Below, piece after piece: positions 7,115 through 11,223 of a stretch of DNA of 11,223 bases. Location: assembly GCA_937898715.1 (NCBI GenBank), contig CALEKA010000013.1, forward strand, positions 1-11,223. Direction: 5' to 3'. The translations under genes and the position numbers were made by a program. The notes beneath the pieces are model-generated. The model did not search any database and was not told the origin of the DNA. It saw only the letters and a program-made list of their open reading frames with translations. Origin of the DNA: an uncultured Prevotella sp. (lineage in GTDB: Bacteria > Bacteroidota > Bacteroidia > Bacteroidales > Bacteroidaceae). The stretch's first letter is position 1, and every line of letters begins with the position of its first letter.

Positions 7115-7962
7115 AAAAGCACATACTGGCCATTAGCAGAGCTACAAAGTTTAGTCCGCATTCCGTAGAAAGAGATGAAGCTATCTTTGCTGCTGTATGC
7201 AACAGGATGAGTCGTGGCAACAACGACGTGTCTGTCATTAGTGAAGATCTCTACATTACTGCTGATCTGAGCGATTTTGACCTCGTGTTTTCCATGGCAC
7301 GAGGTCGTGATGTGTTACAAGAATTGGCCCAAGCAGAAGATTGTGGCTTACACGTGGTAAACTCTGCACATAGTATACTTAAGATGTCGCGTGCTGATAT
7401 GATTGCCACATTCCAGCAAGAAGGTATCCCCCACCCCGCTGCTCAAGTAGGAAGCCCGACAGATTGGAAAGATTCTTCGATCAAATTTCCATTGTGGCTG
7501 AAACGTACGGATGCTTGTGCACAACAACAAGGAGATGTACGGAAAGTTTCAACCCCAATAGAATTTCAGCAAGCATTAGAAGACTTTGCTAAACAAGGCA
7601 TTCAGCAAATCGTTGCGGAAGAGCACATAGAAGGCGACCTCGTAAAGTTCTATGGAGTAGAAGGAACAGACTTCTTCTTTGCCACATATCCAGCAGAAGC
7701 CGATGGATTCTCTAAGTTTGGACTCGAAAGGGAAAATGGCATGCCTCGTCACTTCGCTTACGATCAAGCAGGACTTAAGCAAACAGCTGATAAAGCTGCG
7801 CGTGTCACAGGTCTTACAATCTATGGTGGTGATGCCGTTGTGCGTGAAGACGGAAGCTATGCCATTATCGACTTTAATGATTGGCCAAGCTTCTCTTCAT
7901 GTAGGAAACAAGCAGCCAAAGCAATTGCAAACAGATTAAACCAAATATTACAAACGCTATAA
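7111..7962 (+). CDS. ATP-grasp protein (RimK/ITPK-like kinase or ligase)
   Basis: This 283-residue soluble protein has an ATP-grasp layout. There is an N-terminal pre-ATP-grasp region (1-85, with FDLVFSMARG at 56-65). A RimK-like linker follows (VVNSAHSILKMSRADMIATFQQEGIPHP, 82-109). The ATP-binding lysine lies in FPLWLKRTDACAQQ (K131), and AEEHIEGDLVKFYGV (169-183) carries the nucleotide-binding strand. Metal ligands are D241 (GGDAVV), D254 and N256 (AIIDFNDWPSF). The last motif resembles the IDIN-x-FPG segment of inositol-phosphate kinases (ITPK) as well as the E-x-N motif of RimK-type ligases. It overlaps both neighbours (4 nt and 1 nt), so translation is probably coupled. A kinase that makes the head-group phosphate, or a ligase that decorates the head group, fits the context. 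The family is visible; the substrate is not. Confidence 0.8.
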   Translation: MKKHILAISRATKFSPHSVERDEAIFAAVCNRMSRGNNDVSVISEDLYITADLSDFDLVFSMARGRDVLQELAQAEDCGLHVVNSAHSILKMSRADMIATFQQEGIPHPAAQVGSPTDWKDSSIKFPLWLKRTDACAQQQGDVRKVSTPIEFQQALEDFAKQGIQQIVAEEHIEGDLVKFYGVEGTDFFFATYPAEADGFSKFGLERENGMPRHFAYDQAGLKQTADKAARVTGLTIYGGDAVVREDGSYAIIDFNDWPSFSSCRKQAAKAIANRLNQILQTL

Positions 7963-8888
7963 TGCAAGAAAAGAATCAACTCCAAGCCACCTTCAAGTCG
8001 CAAGATACAGAAGAATGGTTGGACATACACTTCACCCGTCCCTTAGGCTTACTTTGGGCAAAGTTTTTCAATCATTTCGATATTCATCCCAACGTTGTAA
8101 CCATCTTAAGCATCATCTTGGGAGCGGCAGCAGGCATCATGTTCTACTTCCCCGACATGACGCATACCATCATTGGTATCCTACTGCTTGTATGGGCCAA
8201 TCTCTATGATAGTGCCGATGGACAATTAGCTCGTATGACAGGCAAGAAGACTCGTTGGGGCCGTATCCTTGACGGCTTTGCTGGCGATGTATGGTTCTTC
8301 ACGATCTATGCCGCTATCTGCCTGCGTCTGCAAGGTGAGAATATTCCCTTTACTCAAATACATTGGGGGGTGTGGATATGGTTGCTCGCAGCTTTTTCTG
8401 GATTCATCTGCCACGGCAAACAATGTCAGTTGGCCGACTATTACAGAAACATTCACCTCTACTTCATTAAAGGTAAGTCGGGTAGTGAATTGGACAATTT
8501 CCAGAAGCTCCGCACAGAACTAAAGTCACTAAGTTGGAAACGTGACGGCATGTGGATGGTATTCCTTTATTTCTATGGTAACTACACGCATTCTCAGGAA
8601 CAAATGACCCCTAAGTTCCAACAACTACGCATGCGCTTGCAAGAGAAATATGGCGACAGTCCCGTCCCTGCAGAATTGGCGGCTAAGTTCCGAGAGGGAA
8701 GTTTGCCCTTGATGAAATATGCCAATATTTTGACTTTCAACACACGAGCCATCGCTCTTTACATTTCCTTGCTTATCGGTATGCCTTGGCTCTACCTTGT
8801 GTTTGAAATCGTTGTGATGAACATTCTGTTCTTTTACATGCGAGGAAAGCACGAAAGTCTTTGCGCGAAGATTGCTGCAGAGTTGTAG
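7962..8888 (+). CDS. CDP-alcohol phosphatidyltransferase family membrane enzyme
   Basis: The product has 308 residues and moves a phospho-alcohol from a CDP-activated donor to an acceptor at the membrane. The family motif is complete in its first part: D83-xx-D86-G87-xx-A90-R91-x8-G100-xxx-D104. The final aspartate is D109, giving a D-x4-D spacing (DGFAGD) rather than the usual D-x3-D. An IHPNVVT element (41-47) precedes TM1, as is common in this family. Hydrophobic helices lie at about 45-63, 67-82, 106-122, 134-150, 263-280 and 281-293. A large hydrophilic insertion (about 157-255) separates the two membrane halves; canonical family members of about 200 residues lack it. The gene begins inside the stop codon of the ATP-grasp gene (TAATG). 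Acceptor could be diacylglycerol or dihydroceramide; this cannot be told from sequence. Confidence 0.85.
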   Translation: MQEKNQLQATFKSQDTEEWLDIHFTRPLGLLWAKFFNHFDIHPNVVTILSIILGAAAGIMFYFPDMTHTIIGILLLVWANLYDSADGQLARMTGKKTRWGRILDGFAGDVWFFTIYAAICLRLQGENIPFTQIHWGVWIWLLAAFSGFICHGKQCQLADYYRNIHLYFIKGKSGSELDNFQKLRTELKSLSWKRDGMWMVFLYFYGNYTHSQEQMTPKFQQLRMRLQEKYGDSPVPAELAAKFREGSLPLMKYANILTFNTRAIALYISLLIGMPWLYLVFEIVVMNILFFYMRGKHESLCAKIAAEL

Positions 8889-9027
8889 CACAGAACTACA
8901 GGGGTATAAGGGGCTTCAATGACATATCGAGCATCAAGCATTCTACAGCGTTTAGTGCTCAGTACGAAAAGTCATAGCGAAGCATCTATCCTCTCATATT
9001 ATATACTCTCATACAACATTCAACTAC

Positions 9028-10032
9028 GTGAAACCTCTTTACAGAAACCTGTTTCTCCTATTCGGTATAGCAGCCATCATCGTGATGCTCTGCACTTTTG
9101 ACGTCGATTACTCACAACTGAAGCATCACCTTCTTAGCGCTGGTCTATACTTGCCCGCCGTCATAGGCGTGTGGATTTTTGTATATGCCTTCAACGCTTG
9201 GGCATTTCAAATTATCGTAAATAGTGGCACACACAGCAAACATCTATCCTACCTTCATGCCTACAAACTCACCGTGTCGGGTTTCGCTTTTAGCTACACC
9301 ACTCCCTTTGGCTTCGGTGGCGGTCCTTACAGAGTTATGGAACTGAGTTCATATATCGGTGTACCACGTGCTATGTCGTCTGTAGTGCTCTACTCCATGA
9401 TGCACATCCTCTCACACATCTGCCTTTGGAGTTCAGCTGCCGTACTTTTTGCCATTGTCTACACAGAGAAGATGACTCCTTTTCTTTGGACGCTCTTCAT
9501 GGTATTTGCAGTAGTGCTCATTGCCGTACTGTTTGTATTCCGCCTCTGCTACAAGAAAGGAGTAATTGTCAAACTATTTCAACCCTTGCTCCACATCCCA
9601 TTTGCTAAGAAATGGGCTATCAGCTTCTACGAAAAGCACGAGGCTGATATGCAAAAGGTGGACGACAACATAGCTTATCTTCACTCTCAGCCCAAGGCAT
9701 TCTATCAGTCTTTGATATTTGAATACATCGCTCGCGTTATCAATGCTTTAGAATACTATTTCATCCTGCTCTCGCTGGGGGTTAGCCTTAGTTTCTGGGA
9801 CGCTATCTTAGTACTTGCATTCTCCTCTTTGGTAGGAAATCTATTGTTTTTCCTCCCAATGCAGTTGGGCGCACGCGAAGGTGGTCTTTCTCTGATTGTC
9901 AAGATTCTTGGACTTTCAGCACCAGGAATAGGTATCATTACAAGTCTTTATACGCGTGTACGAGAATTGGTATGGATCTTCATTGGAGTGGGACTTGTCA
10001 AAGTGGGCAATAAGAAGATCATGCACGATTGA
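9028..10032 (+). CDS. Lysylphosphatidylglycerol-synthase TM-domain (flippase-like) protein
   Basis: This 334-residue multi-spanning membrane protein belongs to the LPG_synthase_TM / AglD-like family (formerly UPF0104). Its members resemble the flippase half of MprF and lack the aminoacyl-transferase half. Family hallmarks are TTPFGFGGGPYRVMELSSY (91-109, the P-x-GG-x-x-R type motif), FFLPMQLGAREGGLSLI (274-290, P-x-x-LG-x-x-E) and TRVRELVWIFIGV (309-321). About eight TM helices are visible (around 7-22, 39-62, 118-144, 150-172, 227-250, 258-276, 284-308 and 312-325). The start is GTG at 9028; the in-frame stop at 8953-8955 rules out an earlier one beyond a short run with no better start. It lies 139 nt after the CDP-alcohol transferase gene with no clear promoter between, so it is probably in the same transcript. 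A role in moving the finished lipid across the inner membrane is plausible. Confidence 0.85.
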   Translation: MKPLYRNLFLLFGIAAIIVMLCTFDVDYSQLKHHLLSAGLYLPAVIGVWIFVYAFNAWAFQIIVNSGTHSKHLSYLHAYKLTVSGFAFSYTTPFGFGGGPYRVMELSSYIGVPRAMSSVVLYSMMHILSHICLWSSAAVLFAIVYTEKMTPFLWTLFMVFAVVLIAVLFVFRLCYKKGVIVKLFQPLLHIPFAKKWAISFYEKHEADMQKVDDNIAYLHSQPKAFYQSLIFEYIARVINALEYYFILLSLGVSLSFWDAILVLAFSSLVGNLLFFLPMQLGAREGGLSLIVKILGLSAPGIGIITSLYTRVRELVWIFIGVGLVKVGNKKIMHD

Positions 10033-10056
10033 TCAGCACCTGCAATCAAACTTTTA

Positions 10057-10305
10057 GGGTGGTTCTATTAATTCTGATGATGGGATTTGTGTGCTATTGG
10101 AAGTGTATTTTTGTAAGTAAAGGAAGGAGCATAGCGGGCTATGTGACTGAGTTTACTTACAAATATGGTGCAAGGCGCATACAATCAAGCTTGCTTGAAT
10201 TGTTGAGTCGCAGCCCATATTCTCAAGGAAAAAGACGCTTTCAAGAGTATGCAAATCACAAATCAGAATAGAATACTTTATTCATCAGAATTAATAGAAC
10301 CACCC
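10057..10305. mobile_element. 249-bp MITE-like element with 24-bp perfect terminal inverted repeats
   Basis: 10057-10080 (GGGTGGTTCTATTAAT...) is the exact reverse complement of 10282-10305. The next outward base also pairs, giving 25 bp. TTTA occurs immediately outside each end (10053-10056 and 10306-10309), which fits a 4-bp target duplication. Further nested inverted pairs lie inside: 10084-10091/10257-10264 (8 bp), 10110-10121/10152-10163 (12 bp), CATAG/CTATG (10130-10143) and 10181-10190/10193-10203. No transposase is encoded; an open frame across it starts with TTG and looks like no known protein. It occupies the whole gap between the flippase and HAD genes. Removing it with one TTTA copy would leave about 53 nt between them. 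The family of the parent transposon is not recognised. Confidence 0.75.
10106..10113 (+). promoter_or_regulatory. TAnnTTTG element inside the MITE, pointing at the HAD gene
   Basis: TATTTTTG is identical to the -7 element of the SPOR lipoprotein promoter. The nearest upstream TTTG (10086-10089) is only 16 nt away, shorter than the usual 19-21, so activity is uncertain. It also overlaps the base of the internal 12-bp stem. Confidence 0.25.
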
Positions 10306-10320
10306 TTTAAATATTCAAGT

Positions 10321-10327
10321 AAAGGAG
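10321..10327 (+). promoter_or_regulatory. Shine-Dalgarno-like site that decides the HAD start
   Basis: AAAGGAG lies 11 nt before the ATG at 10339 and just outside the MITE. Such sites are rare in this window. The open frame extends back to 10249 through the MITE end, but those 30 codons do not belong to the HAD fold. Confidence 0.5.
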
Positions 10328-10338
10328 ACACTCTAACA

Positions 10339-11049
10339 ATGAAAACATTTCTATTTGATTACGGCGGTACACTTGACACTTCTGCTTGCCATTGGTTCTA
10401 CGTGTTTCAAGAAGCATACCAAAACAATGGACTCCAAATAGCAGAGCCTCAACTACGCGAAGCATACGTTATGGGCGAACGTGCACTTGCTAAAGAACGC
10501 ATCGTCATGCCTGAAGATGATTTTGCTACAATGCTTAGCAAGAAGATTAAAGTACAAGTGGAGCACCTACAAGCTCAAAGTTTGCTCCATTTTGATGATA
10601 ACGAAGAGAAACTCCGCACTATAAACAAGCTCACCACATACTGCGACAGTTTCGCTCGTAAACACATTGCCGCATCCAGCCTTATCCTTTCTAAGTTGAG
10701 AGAGAAATATCACATGATCGTCGTCTCTAACTTTTATGGGAATTTACATACTGTACTTAAGGCATACGGCATTCTGCATTTCTTTGACGAAGTCGTAGAA
10801 AGTTCGGTAGTTGGAGTAAGGAAGCCCGATCCTGCCATTTGGCAACTTGGAGTGAAAGCTTCTGGATTGTCAGCGAGCGACTGCATCGCCGTAGGGGATA
10901 GTTTCAACAAGGATATTGTACCCGCATCGTCCGTCGGTTGTGAAACGGTATGGTTCGAAGGACGCGAATGGGAAGACAAGACATATGACCAAACTATTCC
11001 TACCCACATCATTCACTCTCTGTCCGAGCTTCTCGCATTATATGCATAA
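10339..11049 (+). CDS. HAD-superfamily hydrolase lacking the second motif-I aspartate
   Basis: The product has 236 residues. Motif I is FDYGGT (nucleophile D7, with Gly at position +2 instead of Asp). Motif II is VVSNFYGN (S130). The motif III lysine is K162 in GVRKPDPAIW. Motif IV is VGDSFNKDIVPA (D187, D192). A helical cap domain sits between motifs I and II (about 16-115), as in subfamily I HADs such as haloacid dehalogenases and beta-phosphoglucomutases. Phosphatases usually keep D+2 as the general acid; its loss recalls dehalogenase/phosphonatase-type or D-x-G-N-type members, so phosphatase activity is uncertain. The gene is last in the head-group block but is now separated from the flippase gene by the MITE. 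A terminator follows 62 nt after its stop. Confidence 0.85.
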   Translation: MKTFLFDYGGTLDTSACHWFYVFQEAYQNNGLQIAEPQLREAYVMGERALAKERIVMPEDDFATMLSKKIKVQVEHLQAQSLLHFDDNEEKLRTINKLTTYCDSFARKHIAASSLILSKLREKYHMIVVSNFYGNLHTVLKAYGILHFFDEVVESSVVGVRKPDPAIWQLGVKASGLSASDCIAVGDSFNKDIVPASSVGCETVWFEGREWEDKTYDQTIPTHIIHSLSELLALYA

Positions 11050-11111
11050 ATCGTGTATCGTAAATAGCTAAGCCAAGCACAACAAGCTCAACATCAGACC
11101 ACCTAATCATC

Positions 11112-11165
11112 CTCACAACGATTGTTCCCCACAACATTGGAAACTTTCGTTGTGAGATTTTTTTT
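11112..11165 (+). terminator. Intrinsic terminator after the HAD gene
   Basis: CTCACAACGA (11112-11121) pairs perfectly with TCGTTGTGAG (11147-11156), followed by A and eight T (11158-11165). The 25-nt loop can form an inner TGTT/AACA stem (11123-11126/11133-11136). It closes the head-group block. Confidence 0.7.
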
Positions 11166-11173
11166 GCACTTAG

Positions 11174-11188
11174 CCCAACTTTCACACC
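11174..11188 (-). repeat. 15-nt motif shared in inverted orientation with 131-145
   Basis: The minus strand reads GGTGTGAAAGTTGGG, identical to the plus strand at 131-145, and followed by C/T-TAA at both sites. The left copy lies within the last codons of the nuclease-domain gene, the right copy just after the terminator. The match is short enough to arise by chance in 11 kb. Confidence 0.3.
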
Positions 11189-11223
11189 TATCATCCCATT
11201 CTTATAGCTATCACGGTAGACCC

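Noticed and set aside
9756..9938. Antisense open frame within the flippase gene
   Set aside because: Shadow frame of a well-supported membrane protein gene, with no promoter or recognisable domain.
10029..10271. 80-codon open frame between the flippase and HAD genes
   Set aside because: It starts with TTG, runs through the MITE left repeat and internal palindromes, and matches no family I know; it is a by-product of the inserted element.
10249..10338. 30-codon upstream extension of the HAD reading frame
   Set aside because: It lies mostly in the MITE right end, while the ATG at 10339 has a good ribosome-binding site and begins directly with HAD motif I.

Overview
The window looks like a chromosomal segment from a Bacteroidales bacterium, most plausibly Prevotella or a close relative. 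The reasons are promoter-like elements of the Bacteroidetes type (TAnnTTTG), start codons mostly without Shine-Dalgarno sequences, an rlmN-pdxA pair with Bacteroidetes-style sequence details, a YtxH/holin-like small membrane gene set and a SPOR-domain lipoprotein. The taxonomic call rests on recognition of protein families and motifs, not on a database search.

Layout. (1) 126-1694, minus strand: a lysine/glutamate-rich protein with an internal domain resembling the barnase/EndoU/colicin E5-like (PBECR) nucleases found in phage and conjugative-element polyproteins. Its reading frame stays open upstream of the only available start, so it may be the 3' remnant of a larger gene. A 46-nt hairpin sits at its broken end. 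(2) 1929-2931, minus strand: three small envelope/stress-type genes, in transcription order a YtxH-like protein, a holin-like two-TM protein and an 85-residue basic protein. A terminator-like stem lies after ytxH. (3) 3190-3714, plus strand: a SPOR-domain lipoprotein with a good promoter, followed by a striking 94-nt near-perfect hairpin. (4) 3937-6180: rlmN (23S rRNA m2A2503 / tRNA m2A37 methyltransferase) and pdxA (vitamin B6 synthesis), 21 nt apart. (5) 6404-11049: a five-gene block with its own candidate promoter and structured leader. It encodes a sugar-phosphate-type nucleotidyltransferase, an ATP-grasp enzyme, a CDP-alcohol phosphatidyltransferase, a flippase-like multi-TM protein and a HAD hydrolase. 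The first three overlap by 4 and 1 nt. A 249-bp MITE-like element with 24-25 bp perfect terminal inverted repeats lies between the flippase and HAD genes. A terminator follows the HAD gene.

How the genes may work together. The five-gene block has the parts list for making and moving a phospholipid or sphingolipid head group: an ATP-grasp enzyme that could phosphorylate or ligate a small polyol, a nucleotidyltransferase that could make a CDP-activated head group, an integral-membrane CDP-alcohol transferase to attach it to a lipid, a flippase-like protein to translocate it, and a HAD phosphatase-like protein. The nucleotidyltransferase plus CDP-alcohol transferase pair mirrors the fused IPCT/DIPPS enzymes that make and use CDP-inositol. 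I recall that a second phosphatidylinositol route lacking a phosphatidylinositol-phosphate intermediate has been proposed for Prevotella, and this block is a good candidate for that route or a variant of it. The assignment to inositol is inference; the families are visible in the sequence.

No rRNA, tRNA, CRISPR array or complete transposase gene was seen.
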